Assembly: GCF_002705925.1 (NCBI RefSeq)
Contig: NZ_NKRE01000001.1
Span: 4,722,093-4,786,092 of the forward strand
DNA: 64,000 nucleotides
Reading direction: 5' to 3'
From: Mycobacterium ostraviense
GTDB taxonomy: Bacteria; Actinomycetota; Actinomycetes; Mycobacteriales; Mycobacteriaceae
This document shows, in pieces, positions 46,247 through 55,034 of this stretch; the first letter of the stretch is position 1; every line of letters begins with the position of its first letter. Under the pieces are notes generated by a model, which searched no databases, was not told the DNA's origin, and was given only the letters and a program-made list of their open reading frames with translations. The translations under genes were made by a program, and so were the position numbers.

Positions 46247-47728
46247 GTGAAGAGCAGCGTCGAGCATTTGAGCCCTACTCGGGTTCGTATCAATGTGGAG
46301 GTGCCCTTCGAAGAGCTCGAGCCTGATTTCCAGCGGGCCTACAAGGAGCTGGCCAAACAGGTTCGGCTGCCTGGGTTCCGGCCGGGCAAGGCGCCGATCC
46401 GGCTCCTCGAGGCGCGCTTCGGTCGAGAGGCGATGCTCGATCAGATCGTCAACGATGCCCTGCCCAGCCGGTATGGACAGGCGCTGGCCGAGTCGGAAAT
46501 CCAGCCACTGGGAAGACCCGACATCGAGGTCACCCGAAAGGAGTATGGCCAGGATCTGGCTTTCACCGCGGAGGTCGACGTCCGCCCCAAGATCGCGCTG
46601 CCCGACCTGGGCCAGTTGGCGGTCTCAGTGGAGTCCATCGAGGTCAGCGATGACGACGTCGAAGCTGAGCTGCAGTCGCTGCGCGTCCGCTTCGGCACGC
46701 TGAACCCGGTCGAGCGGCCGGTGGCGGTCGGTGACTTTGTCACGATCGACCTGTCGGCAACCGTCGATGGGGAGGAGGTGCCCAACGCCGCCGCTGAGGG
46801 ACTGTCACACGAGGTCGGCTCCGGTCGCCTGATCGCAGGGCTCGACGACGCGATCGTCGGCCTGTCCGTCGACGAGTCCCGGGTTTTCACCGCCAAGTTG
46901 GCAGCCGGCGAACACGCCGGGCGCGACGCGGAGGTCACCGTCACTGTCAAGTCCGTCAAGGAGCGCGAGCTACCCGAGCCCGCCGACGAGTTCGCCCAGT
47001 TGGCCAGCGAGTTCGACACCATCGAGGAACTGCGAGCCAACCTGCGTGAGCAGGTGCTGCAGGCAAAGCGCGCCCAGCAGGCGGAGCAGATCCGCAACGC
47101 CACCATCGACACCCTGCTCGAGCGGGTCGACGTGCCGGTGCCGGAGTCCTATGTCCAGGCGCAGTACGACAGCGTCATCCATAGCGCACTGAGTGGCATC
47201 AACCACGACGAGGCCAGGTTCAACGAGCTGCTCGCCGAGCAAGGCTCGTCGCGTGAGGCATTCGACGCCGAGGCCCGCAGCGCATCGGAGAAGGATGTCA
47301 AGAGGCAGCTGCTGTTGGATGCCCTCGCCGATGAGCTGAAAGTCCAAGTGGGTCAGGAGGACCTCACCGAAAGACTGTTGACGACGTCGCGGCAGTACGG
47401 TGTCGAACCGCAACAACTGTTCGCCTACCTTCAGGAGAACAATCAGCTGCCGTCGATGTTCGCCGACGTTCGGCGCGAGTTGGCGGTACGGGCCGTCGCC
47501 CGGGCCGCAACGGTCACCGATAGCGACGGCAATACGATCGACACCGCCGAGTTGTTCGGCACGAGCCCCGAGGTTTCGGAAGAGCCCGACGCGGGCGCCG
47601 AAGAGACCGAGGCGGGCGCCGAAGACTCCAACGTCCCGGCCGAGACCGCCGACGCCTCGGCCGAGACCGCCGACGCCCCGGCCGAGACCGACGCGACCGA
47701 TCCGCCCGGCCACGAACACCGCGCGTGA
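46247..47728 (+). CDS. tig: Trigger factor, ribosome-associated chaperone and PPIase
   Basis: The 493-residue chaperone has an N-terminal ribosome-binding domain. The family loop GFRPGKAP (near residues 43-50) docks on ribosomal protein L23. An FKBP-type prolyl isomerase insert spans about 160-245 (GDFVTIDLSATVDGEEV), followed by a helical chaperone domain. After residue 435 comes an acidic low-complexity tail with repeats such as PAETADASAETADA, longer than I recall for M. tuberculosis. CGAGGAG lies 7 bases before GTG 46247. Its position before clpP1-clpP2 links nascent-chain folding and degradation. Confidence 0.93.
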   Translation: MKSSVEHLSPTRVRINVEVPFEELEPDFQRAYKELAKQVRLPGFRPGKAPIRLLEARFGREAMLDQIVNDALPSRYGQALAESEIQPLGRPDIEVTRKEYGQDLAFTAEVDVRPKIALPDLGQLAVSVESIEVSDDDVEAELQSLRVRFGTLNPVERPVAVGDFVTIDLSATVDGEEVPNAAAEGLSHEVGSGRLIAGLDDAIVGLSVDESRVFTAKLAAGEHAGRDAEVTVTVKSVKERELPEPADEFAQLASEFDTIEELRANLREQVLQAKRAQQAEQIRNATIDTLLERVDVPVPESYVQAQYDSVIHSALSGINHDEARFNELLAEQGSSREAFDAEARSASEKDVKRQLLLDALADELKVQVGQEDLTERLLTTSRQYGVEPQQLFAYLQENNQLPSMFADVRRELAVRAVARAATVTDSDGNTIDTAELFGTSPEVSEEPDAGAEETEAGAEDSNVPAETADASAETADAPAETDATDPPGHEHRA

Positions 47729-47742
47729 CGCTGTGAGCGAAC
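47729..47742 (+). promoter_or_regulatory. ClgR-like site upstream of clpP1
   Basis: CGCTGTGAGCGAAC closely fits the actinobacterial ClgR pattern CGCY-N4-GCGWWS. One core position (expected A) is T. It starts directly after the tig stop, about 90 bases before the clpP1 start. ClgR is known to activate clpP1-clpP2 in M. tuberculosis, so the placement is sensible. The match was judged by eye. Confidence 0.45.
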
Positions 47743-47833
47743 GCGCCCATTTCAGGGGTGCGGGAGCGCCACACAGCCAGCGCGGTTGGTTAGGGTCGGT
47801 TCATACGGAACTCAAGAAAGCAGGTGTCCCACT

Positions 47834-48442
47834 GTGAGCCAAGTGACTGGCATGCGTTCGAACTCGCAGGGCCTTTCCCTCACGGACTCGGTCTATGAGC
47901 GTTTACTCTCCGAGCGCATCATCTTCCTGGGTTCAGAGGTGAACGACGACGTGGCCAACCGGTTGTGTGCGCAGATTCTGCTGCTCGCGGCCGAGGACCC
48001 CACCAAGGACATCTCGCTGTACATCAACTCCCCGGGCGGATCGATCAGCGCCGGCATGGCGATCTACGACACCATGACCTTGGCGCCCTGCGACATCGCC
48101 ACCTACGCGATGGGGATGGCCGCCTCCATGGGCGAGTTCCTGCTGGCCGCGGGCACCAAGGGCAAGCGTTACGCGCTGCCGCACGCCCGCATCCTCATGC
48201 ACCAGCCGCTGGGCGGCGTCACCGGCAGTGCGGCCGACATCGCCATCCAGGCCGAGCAGTTCGCGGTCATCAAGAAGGAGATGTTCCGGCTCAACGCCGA
48301 ATTCACCGGCCAGCCGATCGAGCGCATCGAGGCGGACTCGGATCGCGATCGCTGGTTCACCGCCCCCGAAGCCCTGGAATACGGTTTCGTCGACCACATC
48401 ATCACCCGCGCCGCAAGCGTCACCAATGGAGAAATGCAATGA
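47834..48442 (+). CDS. clpP1: ATP-dependent Clp protease proteolytic subunit 1
   Basis: The 202-residue serine peptidase has the full triad Ser98 (GMAASMG), His123 (LMHQP) and Asp172 (DSDRDRW). These use the same numbering as M. tuberculosis ClpP1. The frame is open 16 codons upstream, but GTG 47834 (VSQVTGMRSNSQ) reproduces the known start. It assembles with ClpP2 into a mixed tetradecamer that works with ClpX or ClpC1. The stop overlaps the clpP2 ATG (ATGA), giving equal translation of both rings. Confidence 0.95.
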   Translation: MSQVTGMRSNSQGLSLTDSVYERLLSERIIFLGSEVNDDVANRLCAQILLLAAEDPTKDISLYINSPGGSISAGMAIYDTMTLAPCDIATYAMGMAASMGEFLLAAGTKGKRYALPHARILMHQPLGGVTGSAADIAIQAEQFAVIKKEMFRLNAEFTGQPIERIEADSDRDRWFTAPEALEYGFVDHIITRAASVTNGEMQ

Positions 48443-49074
48443 ATCCTCAGAGCCAGCCCCAGGCGCGGTACATCCTGCCGTCGTTCATCGAGCACTCCAG
48501 CTTCGGTGTCAAGGAGTCCAACCCCTACAACAAGCTGTTCGAGGAACGCATCATCTTCCTTGGTGTCCAGGTCGACGACGCATCGGCCAACGACATCATG
48601 GCGCAGCTGCTCGTGCTCGAGTCGCTGGACCCCGACCGCGATATCACCATGTACATCAACTCGCCCGGCGGTGGGTTCACCTCCCTGATGGCGATCTACG
48701 ACACCATGCAGTACGTGCGGGCCGACATCCAGACGGTGTGCCTCGGTCAGGCCGCCTCGGCGGCGGCTGTGCTGTTAGCTGCCGGGACGCCGGGTAAGCG
48801 GATGGCGCTGCCCAACGCGCGGGTGCTGATCCACCAGCCGTCATTGTCCGGGGTGATCCAGGGTCAGTTCTCCGATCTGGAGATCCAGGCCGCCGAAATC
48901 GAGCGGATGCGCACGCTGATGGAGACCACGCTGGCGCACCACACCGGCAAGGACGCCGCGGTGATCCGCAAGGACACCGACCGAGACAAGATCCTGACCG
49001 CCGAGGAGGCCAAGGACTACGGCATCATCGACACCGTTCTGGAGTACCGGAAGCTGTCGGCGCAGAAGGCCTGA
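48439..49074 (+). CDS. clpP2: ATP-dependent Clp protease proteolytic subunit 2
   Basis: The 211-residue second Clp peptidase subunit has Ser107 (GQAASAAA), His132 (LIHQP) and Asp in DTDRDK completing the triad. The N-terminal extension before FEERIIFLG is typical of ClpP2, which docks the unfoldase. ATG 48439 overlaps the clpP1 stop. It ends two bases before the convergent mmuM. I expected an MFS efflux gene after it from the M. tuberculosis order, but none is present. Confidence 0.95.
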   Translation: MNPQSQPQARYILPSFIEHSSFGVKESNPYNKLFEERIIFLGVQVDDASANDIMAQLLVLESLDPDRDITMYINSPGGGFTSLMAIYDTMQYVRADIQTVCLGQAASAAAVLLAAGTPGKRMALPNARVLIHQPSLSGVIQGQFSDLEIQAAEIERMRTLMETTLAHHTGKDAAVIRKDTDRDKILTAEEAKDYGIIDTVLEYRKLSAQKA

Positions 49075-49076
49075 AC

Positions 49077-49961
49077 TTAAACCTCAACGGTCAGTGCCCG
49101 CCGGATCTCGGCAATGTCGGCCGGCCCCACCCGGCAGCATCCGCCGACGATACGCGCTCCCGCGGCAACCCACTGCGCGGCGAGTTCACCAGAAAACCGC
49201 CGCGGGCCTACCCAGGCACGGCGCCGGCTGTCCCAATGCTCGCCGCTGTTGGGGTAGACGATCACCGGCTTGCCCACCTCGGCGCAGGCGATTGCGGCCA
49301 ACACGTCGTCGGGAGCGCAGCAATTGACGCCCACCGCGACGATCTCCGGAACTCCAGCGGCCACCGCGAACGCGTCGGCCAGCGGTTGCCCGGCTCGGGT
49401 TCGGGTCCCCTCGATCGTGTAGCTGAGCCACGCCGGCACGCCCACCTGGCGCACCAGGTTGACGAGTGCTTCGGCCTCGTCGACATCGGGGATGGTTTCC
49501 AGTGCCAGCACGTCCGCGCCGGCGGCGGCCAACACCTCCAGCCGGGGGCGATGCCACCTGGTTAGAGCCCTGACGCTGAGTCCGTAGCGGCCTCGATATT
49601 CCGACCCGTCGGCGAGCGCGGCGCCGTAGGGTCCGACCGAGGCGGCCACCCGAAGGCCGGCCGCGCCGACCTCGTCGCGTGCGCTCGCGGCGAGTTCAAC
49701 ACTGCGGCGCAGCAACGCGACCGCTTCGTCGTGGCCGATCCCGTGTGCCGCGAATCCCTCGAACGACGCCTGGTAACTGGCTGTCGTGGCGATCGCGGCG
49801 CCGGCGCGAAAGTACGCCGCATGTACCGCGGTGATCTCCTGCGGCGCGTCGGTCAGCAGCCGCGCCGACCACAACCGGTCGGTGAGGTCATGACCGCGGG
49901 CCTCGAGCTCGGTGGCCAGGCCGCCGTCGCTGATCACCACGGAATCGGCAGCCAACCGCAC
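49077..49961 (-). CDS. mmuM: Homocysteine S-methyltransferase
   Basis: The 294-residue zinc enzyme methylates homocysteine to methionine using S-methylmethionine or SAM. Cys ligands are in GVNCCAPDD (about residue 225) and GGCCRVGP (about residue 277). The N-terminal ISDGGLATELEARGHDL is a family landmark. GTG 49961 is chosen because the 32 upstream codons (from 50057) look non-coding. It is divergent from clpX, with about 290 bases between their starts. Confidence 0.87.
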   Translation of the reverse strand: MRLAADSVVISDGGLATELEARGHDLTDRLWSARLLTDAPQEITAVHAAYFRAGAAIATTASYQASFEGFAAHGIGHDEAVALLRRSVELAASARDEVGAAGLRVAASVGPYGAALADGSEYRGRYGLSVRALTRWHRPRLEVLAAAGADVLALETIPDVDEAEALVNLVRQVGVPAWLSYTIEGTRTRAGQPLADAFAVAAGVPEIVAVGVNCCAPDDVLAAIACAEVGKPVIVYPNSGEHWDSRRRAWVGPRRFSGELAAQWVAAGARIVGGCCRVGPADIAEIRRALTVEV

Positions 49962-50253
49962 AACGTCACTGTAGGGTGGTCGCCTGGGGTGTGGGCTGCC
50001 ACCGGGTGCCAGTTGATGAGCATCGGTTGCATCACGACTGCGACACGCCAGAGACACCGATTGCGCGTCTCGACGAGTGCCGGGCGCCGCCGGGCGATAT
50101 GTTTCCTTCAGACACGAGGCTATGAATACCCAGGAATATCAAAGACGCTATTCGGCGCCAACAGTCGCGGTGGGCCGCAGCAAGCGGGTAGCGTCGGGGA
50201 GTACACGCGGCACGGTAAGACGAACGGCGAACAGGAAGTAGGCCCTCACCATC

Positions 50254-51534
50254 ATGGCGCGCATAGGAGACGGCGGTGACCTGCTGAAGTGCTCGTTCTG
50301 CGGGAAGAGTCAAAAACAGGTCAAGAAGCTCATCGCCGGTCCCGGAGTGTACATCTGCGATGAGTGCATCGACCTTTGCAACGAGATCATCGAAGAGGAA
50401 CTCGCCGACGCCGACGATGTGAAACTCGATGAACTGCCCAAGCCTGTTGAAATCCGGGAATTTCTCGAGGGCTACGTCATCGGACAGGACACCGCCAAAC
50501 GGACCCTGGCCGTCGCGGTCTACAACCACTACAAGCGCATCCAGGCAGGCGAGAAGAGCCGCGACTCCCGGCACGAGCCGGTCGAGCTGACCAAATCCAA
50601 CATCTTGATGCTCGGGCCTACCGGTTGCGGTAAGACCTACCTGGCCCAGACGCTGGCCAAGATGCTCAATGTGCCGTTCGCCATCGCTGACGCCACGGCG
50701 CTCACCGAGGCCGGTTATGTCGGTGAAGACGTCGAGAACATTCTGCTGAAACTGATTCAGGCCGCCGACTACGACGTCAAGCGCGCCGAGACGGGCATCA
50801 TCTACATTGACGAGGTCGACAAGATCGCCCGCAAGAGCGAGAACCCGTCGATTACCCGCGACGTCTCGGGAGAAGGCGTTCAGCAGGCCCTGCTGAAAAT
50901 TCTCGAGGGCACCCAGGCATCGGTTCCCCCGCAGGGCGGCCGCAAGCACCCGCACCAAGAGTTCATCCAGATCGACACCACCAACGTGCTTTTCATCGTG
51001 GCGGGCGCGTTCGCCGGGCTGGAGAAGATCATCTACGAGCGGGTGGGCAAGCGCGGCTTGGGCTTTGGCGCCGAAGTCCGCTCCAAGGCCGAGATCGACA
51101 CCACCGATCACTTTGCCGAAGTGATGCCCGAGGACCTGATCAAGTTCGGTCTGATTCCCGAATTCATCGGCCGCCTGCCGGTGGTTGCCTCGGTCACCAA
51201 CCTGGACAAGGAGTCGTTGGTCAAGATCTTGTCCGAGCCGAAGAACGCTTTGGTCAAGCAGTACACCCGGCTCTTCGAAATGGACGGCGTGGAGCTGGAG
51301 TTCACCGACGATGCGCTGGAAGCGATCGCGGACCAAGCGATCCACCGCGGCACCGGCGCTCGCGGCTTGCGGGCGATTATGGAAGAAGTTCTGCTGCCGG
51401 TCATGTATGACATCCCCAGCCGCGACGATGTCGCCAAAGTGGTGGTCACCAAGGAGACCGTGCAGGACAACGTGCTGCCGACGATCGTGCCGCGCAAGCC
51501 GTCCCGTTCCGAGCGCCGCGACAAGAGCGCCTAG
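50254..51534 (+). CDS. clpX: ATP-dependent Clp protease ATPase subunit ClpX
   Basis: The 426-residue AAA+ unfoldase has an N-terminal zinc-binding domain (CSFCGKS and CDECIDLC, four Cys). Walker A is GPTGCGKT at 121-128 and Walker B is IIYIDEVDKIA. The IGF-type ClpP-docking loop position is present as RGLGFGAEV. It feeds substrates to ClpP1P2 encoded just upstream. Length equals the M. tuberculosis protein. AGGAAGTAG lies about 20 bases upstream, so the ribosome site is weak. Confidence 0.95.
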   Translation: MARIGDGGDLLKCSFCGKSQKQVKKLIAGPGVYICDECIDLCNEIIEEELADADDVKLDELPKPVEIREFLEGYVIGQDTAKRTLAVAVYNHYKRIQAGEKSRDSRHEPVELTKSNILMLGPTGCGKTYLAQTLAKMLNVPFAIADATALTEAGYVGEDVENILLKLIQAADYDVKRAETGIIYIDEVDKIARKSENPSITRDVSGEGVQQALLKILEGTQASVPPQGGRKHPHQEFIQIDTTNVLFIVAGAFAGLEKIIYERVGKRGLGFGAEVRSKAEIDTTDHFAEVMPEDLIKFGLIPEFIGRLPVVASVTNLDKESLVKILSEPKNALVKQYTRLFEMDGVELEFTDDALEAIADQAIHRGTGARGLRAIMEEVLLPVMYDIPSRDDVAKVVVTKETVQDNVLPTIVPRKPSRSERRDKSA

Positions 51535-51535
51535 C

Positions 51536-51580
51536 GTCGCGAAGATACGGGCCCGGCACCACGAACCGGGCCGTCGCGAC
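51536..51580 (+). terminator. Extended two-part hairpin after clpX
   Basis: The inner stem GGCCCGG/CCGGGCC (7 bases, loop of 9) sits inside an outer stem GTCGCGA/TCGCGAC (7 bases), starting 2 bases after the clpX stop codon. Together they form a long interrupted hairpin without a T-run, a form common for mycobacterial terminators. Confidence 0.65.
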
Positions 51581-51862
51581 CAAGCTCGGTACCCGCGTCG
51601 CCTGGCTTCGACACGATCGAGCGGTCTTAGACGGTCCTGGACGCGGTGGGTGAGAAAGTGACCAAGACCACAGTTAGGGTTGCCATCGCAACCGTCCCCG
51701 CCCTGACGTCGGCTTTTAGCAAATCGACCGCCCTCGGCCGAGGTTCGGTGACGGCCAAACGCGCAGGAACAAGTGTCATACTTGATACCGCCAGTGACAC
51801 CAAATCGTGAGGTGGGGGAGCCATTCCGACGGCGTAACCTGAAACCGCACCGGAGTGCTTCT

Positions 51863-51893
51863 CCTGATTAGGGCCTGATTAAAAGCCTGATTA
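51863..51893 (+). repeat. Three direct CCTGATTA repeats upstream of korA
   Basis: Perfect copies start at 51863, 51874 and 51886, spaced 11 and 12 bases (about one helical turn). The last ends 18 bases before the korA start. Such phased half-sites suit a regulator binding one DNA face close to the promoter or leader. No known mycobacterial regulator motif is recognised. Confidence 0.55.
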
Positions 51894-51911
51894 TGGACGG
51901 AAGGCGGAGAC

Positions 51912-53873
51912 GTGGATCCGAATGGCAGCGGAGCCGAGTCAGAGTCTCATGCGGTGGCGTCGCATGCCCGGCATGAGCGGCGGCGCCTGGAACATGTCGT
52001 CATCCGTTTCGCCGGGGACTCCGGCGACGGGATGCAGCTGACCGGCGACAGGTTCACTTCAGAAGCGGCCATCTTCGGCAACGACCTGGCCACCCAGCCG
52101 AACTATCCCGCCGAGATCCGAGCCCCGGCGGGCACCCTGCCCGGGGTGTCGTCCTTTCAGATACAGATTGCCGACTACGACATCCTGACGGCCGGTGACC
52201 GGCCGGACGTGCTGGTCGCGATGAACCCGGCAGCGCTGAAGGCCAATGTCGGTGACCTGCCGCGCGGGGGCATGGTGATCGCCAATTCGGACGAGTTCAC
52301 CAAGCGCAACTTGATGAAGGTCGGCTATGTCACCAATCCGCTGGATTCCGACGAATTGGACGAGTACGTCGTGCATTCCGTCCCGATGACCACGCTGACC
52401 CTGGCGGCAGTGGAAACCGTCGGCGCGTCGAAGAAAGACGGCCAGCGCGCCAAGAACATGTTCGCTTTGGGGTTGTTGTCGTGGATGTACGGGAGGCCGA
52501 TTCGGAGCAGTGAAAACTTCATCAGAGAGAAGTTTGCGCGCAAGCCCGGGATCGCCGAGATCAATGTGCTGGCCCTCAAGGCGGGGTGGAACTACGGCGA
52601 GACCACCGAGGCGTTCGGCACCACGTACGAAGTTCCGGCGGCGGCCTTGCCGCCCGGTGAATACCGGCAAATCTCGGGAAACACCGCTTTGGCGTACGGG
52701 ATCGTTGCGGCGGGTCAGCTCGCCAATGCTCCGGTGGTGCTGGGCAGCTATCCGATTACGCCGGCGTCCGACATCCTGCACGAGCTGTCCAAGCACAAGA
52801 ACTTCAATGTCATCACCTTCCAGGCCGAAGACGAGATCGGGGGCGTCTGCGCGGCCCTGGGCGCGGCCTACGGCGGTGCGATCGGTGTCACCAGCACGTC
52901 GGGGCCGGGTATTTCGCTGAAGTCCGAGGCACTAGGCCTTGGCGTGATGACCGAACTGCCATTGATCGTCATCGATGTGCAGCGCGGTGGGCCGTCGACT
53001 GGCCTGCCCACCAAGACCGAGCAGGCTGACCTGCTGCAGGCGTTGTATGGCCGCAACGGTGAGTCGCCGGTTGCGGTGCTGGCGCCGCGGTCGCCGGCCG
53101 ACTGCTTTGAGGTCGCCGTCGAGGCGGTGCGGATTGCGCTTGCCTACCAGACCCCGGTGATCGTGTTGTCCGATGGGGCCATTGCCAACGGCTCGGAACC
53201 GTGGCGAATTCCCGACATCACCACCTTTGAGCCCATCGTGCACAAGTTCGCGAAACCGGACGAGCCTTTCCAGCCGTACAACCGCGACCCCGAGACTCTC
53301 GCCCGTCAGTTCGCCGTGCCTGGCACTCCCGGTCTGGAGCACCGCATCGGCGGGCTGGAAGCTGCCAATGGCTCCGGTGCCATCTCCTACGAGCCGATGA
53401 ATCACGACCTGATGGTTCGAATTCGCCAAGCCAAGATTGACGGAATCCGAGTTCCCGACCTCGAGGTCGACGACCCGACGGGGGACGCTGAGCTGTTGTT
53501 GATCGGCTGGGGTAGTTCTTACGGGCCGATCGGCGAGGCATGCCGACAGGCGCGGCGCAGGGGGGTCAAGGTCGCGCATGCCCACTTGCGGTACCTCAGC
53601 CCATTTCCGGCGAACCTGGGTGACGTGCTGCGACGTTACCCGCAGGTAGTGGCGCCCGAGATGAACCTGGGCCAGTTGGCGCTGGTGCTGCGCGGAAAGT
53701 ATCTGGTCGACATTCAATCGGTCACCAAAGTTCAAGGGTTGTCGTTCTTGGCCGACGAAATTGGCCGAGTTATCCGCGCCGCATTGGGCGGGACACTGGC
53801 TGAGATTGAGCAAGACAAGACGATGGTCGCCAAATTGGGGGCGGCCCCCATCGGAGCGGGAGCTGTCGAATGA
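51912..53873 (+). CDS. korA: 2-oxoglutarate:ferredoxin oxidoreductase, alpha/gamma subunit
   Basis: The 653-residue fused subunit has an N-terminal gamma domain (VIRFAGDSGDGMQLTGDRF) and a C-terminal alpha domain from about residue 240 (GNTALAYGIVAAGQLA, SYPITPASDILHEL). It converts 2-oxoglutarate and CoA to succinyl-CoA with ferredoxin as acceptor. In M. tuberculosis this gives a CoA-dependent route beside 2-oxoglutarate dehydrogenase. Length equals the M. tuberculosis protein. GTG 51912 follows GGCGGAGA. Its stop overlaps an ATG (ATGA) of a tiny frame leading to korB. Confidence 0.93.
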   Translation: MDPNGSGAESESHAVASHARHERRRLEHVVIRFAGDSGDGMQLTGDRFTSEAAIFGNDLATQPNYPAEIRAPAGTLPGVSSFQIQIADYDILTAGDRPDVLVAMNPAALKANVGDLPRGGMVIANSDEFTKRNLMKVGYVTNPLDSDELDEYVVHSVPMTTLTLAAVETVGASKKDGQRAKNMFALGLLSWMYGRPIRSSENFIREKFARKPGIAEINVLALKAGWNYGETTEAFGTTYEVPAAALPPGEYRQISGNTALAYGIVAAGQLANAPVVLGSYPITPASDILHELSKHKNFNVITFQAEDEIGGVCAALGAAYGGAIGVTSTSGPGISLKSEALGLGVMTELPLIVIDVQRGGPSTGLPTKTEQADLLQALYGRNGESPVAVLAPRSPADCFEVAVEAVRIALAYQTPVIVLSDGAIANGSEPWRIPDITTFEPIVHKFAKPDEPFQPYNRDPETLARQFAVPGTPGLEHRIGGLEAANGSGAISYEPMNHDLMVRIRQAKIDGIRVPDLEVDDPTGDAELLLIGWGSSYGPIGEACRQARRRGVKVAHAHLRYLSPFPANLGDVLRRYPQVVAPEMNLGQLALVLRGKYLVDIQSVTKVQGLSFLADEIGRVIRAALGGTLAEIEQDKTMVAKLGAAPIGAGAVE

Positions 53874-53926
53874 CCGGCGCCAAGACTCAGTGGGGTACCG
53901 CCCGTCAGCGCGGGACCAGGCAATGA
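53870..53926 (+). CDS. Possible 18-residue linker ORF between korA and korB
   Basis: ATG 53870 overlaps the korA stop and opens an 18-codon frame ending at 53926, 15 bases before the korB ATG. The korB ribosome site GAGGAGG lies right after its stop. It may pass ribosomes from korA to korB. The peptide has no recognisable motif and may not be functional. Confidence 0.25.
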   Translation: MTGAKTQWGTARQRGTRQ

Positions 53927-53941
53927 GGAGGAGCGGCGCTC

Positions 53942-55033
53942 ATGACTAGCGCGACCGGCGATCGGGCGGGCACAGACCTCGGGCTAACCCCGAGTTTGAC
54001 CAAGAACTCGCGGGTGCCCACGACGGACCAACCGCAGAAGGCCAAGGATTACACCAGTGACCAGGAGGTCCGCTGGTGCCCGGGGTGCGGGGACTACGTC
54101 ATCCTCAACACCATTCGCAACTTTCTGCCCGAACTCGGATTACGCCGCGAGAACATCGTGTTCATCAGCGGCATCGGATGTTCCAGCCGCTTCCCGTACT
54201 ACCTCGAGACCTATGGATTCCACTCGATCCACGGCCGCGCGCCGGCGATCGCGACCGGGCTGGCGCTGGCCCGCGAGGACCTGTCGGTGTGGGTAGTCAC
54301 CGGAGACGGTGATGCGTTGTCGATCGGTGGTAACCACCTGATCCACGCAATGCGCCGCAACGTCAACATCACGGTTCTGCTGTTCAACAACCGGATCTAC
54401 GGGCTGACCAAGGGTCAATACTCACCGACATCGGAAGTCGGCAAGATCACCAAGTCGACCCCGATGGGTTCGCTGGATACTCCATTCAACCCGGTCTCGC
54501 TGGCCTTAGGTGCCGAGGCGACGTTCGTCGGCCGCGCGCTGGATTCCGACCGCGCCGGGCTTTCCGAGGTGCTGCGCGCTGCCGCCCAGCACCGCGGTGC
54601 CGCGCTGGTCGAAATCCTGCAGGACTGCCCGATATTCAACGATGGCTCCTTCGACGCGCTGCGCAAGGAGGGGGCGGAAGAGCGGGTGATCAACGTCCGC
54701 CACGGTGAACCGATCGTGTTCGGCGCCAACGGTGAATACTGCGTCGTGAGGTCCGGCTTCAGCCTCGACGTAGCCAAGACCGCCGACGTTGCTGTCGAGG
54801 ACATCGTGGTTCACGACGCGCACGCCGACGACGCGGCGTATGCGTTCGCGTTGTCTCGGCTGTCCGATCAAAACCTTGAGCACACGGTGCTCGGAATCTT
54901 CCGCCACATCAGCAGGCCCACCTACGATGACGCGGCGCGTTCTCAGGTCAGCGCCGCCCAGAGTGCGGTTTCGTCCGACACCACCGCGCTGCAAGCGCTG
55001 CTCCGCGGGCGTGACACCTGGACTGTCGGCTGA
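53942..55033 (+). CDS. korB: 2-oxoglutarate:ferredoxin oxidoreductase, beta subunit
   Basis: The 363-residue beta subunit binds thiamine diphosphate and one 4Fe-4S cluster. Cluster cysteines are visible in WCPGCGDY, GIGCSSRFPYY and LQDCPIFND. The ThDP motif GDGDALSIGGNH...NNRIYGLTKGQ lies near residues 121-160. GAGGAGG ends 11 bases before ATG 53942. The first 35 residues form a variable leader. It partners KorA, and mobA starts 2 bases after its stop. Confidence 0.93.
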   Translation: MTSATGDRAGTDLGLTPSLTKNSRVPTTDQPQKAKDYTSDQEVRWCPGCGDYVILNTIRNFLPELGLRRENIVFISGIGCSSRFPYYLETYGFHSIHGRAPAIATGLALAREDLSVWVVTGDGDALSIGGNHLIHAMRRNVNITVLLFNNRIYGLTKGQYSPTSEVGKITKSTPMGSLDTPFNPVSLALGAEATFVGRALDSDRAGLSEVLRAAAQHRGAALVEILQDCPIFNDGSFDALRKEGAEERVINVRHGEPIVFGANGEYCVVRSGFSLDVAKTADVAVEDIVVHDAHADDAAYAFALSRLSDQNLEHTVLGIFRHISRPTYDDAARSQVSAAQSAVSSDTTALQALLRGRDTWTVG

Positions 55034-55034
55034 C

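Larger units (their letters stand above)
51535..51911. other. Intergenic region between clpX and korA
   Basis: This 377-base gap holds the clpX hairpin at its start and the three CCTGATTA repeats at its end. In the middle (51640-51830) no frame looks coding. Confidence 0.55.

Noticed and set aside
49962..50253. SAM or cobalamin riboswitch before mmuM
   Set aside because: I see no conserved B12-box or SAM-riboswitch core in the divergent mmuM-clpX gap.
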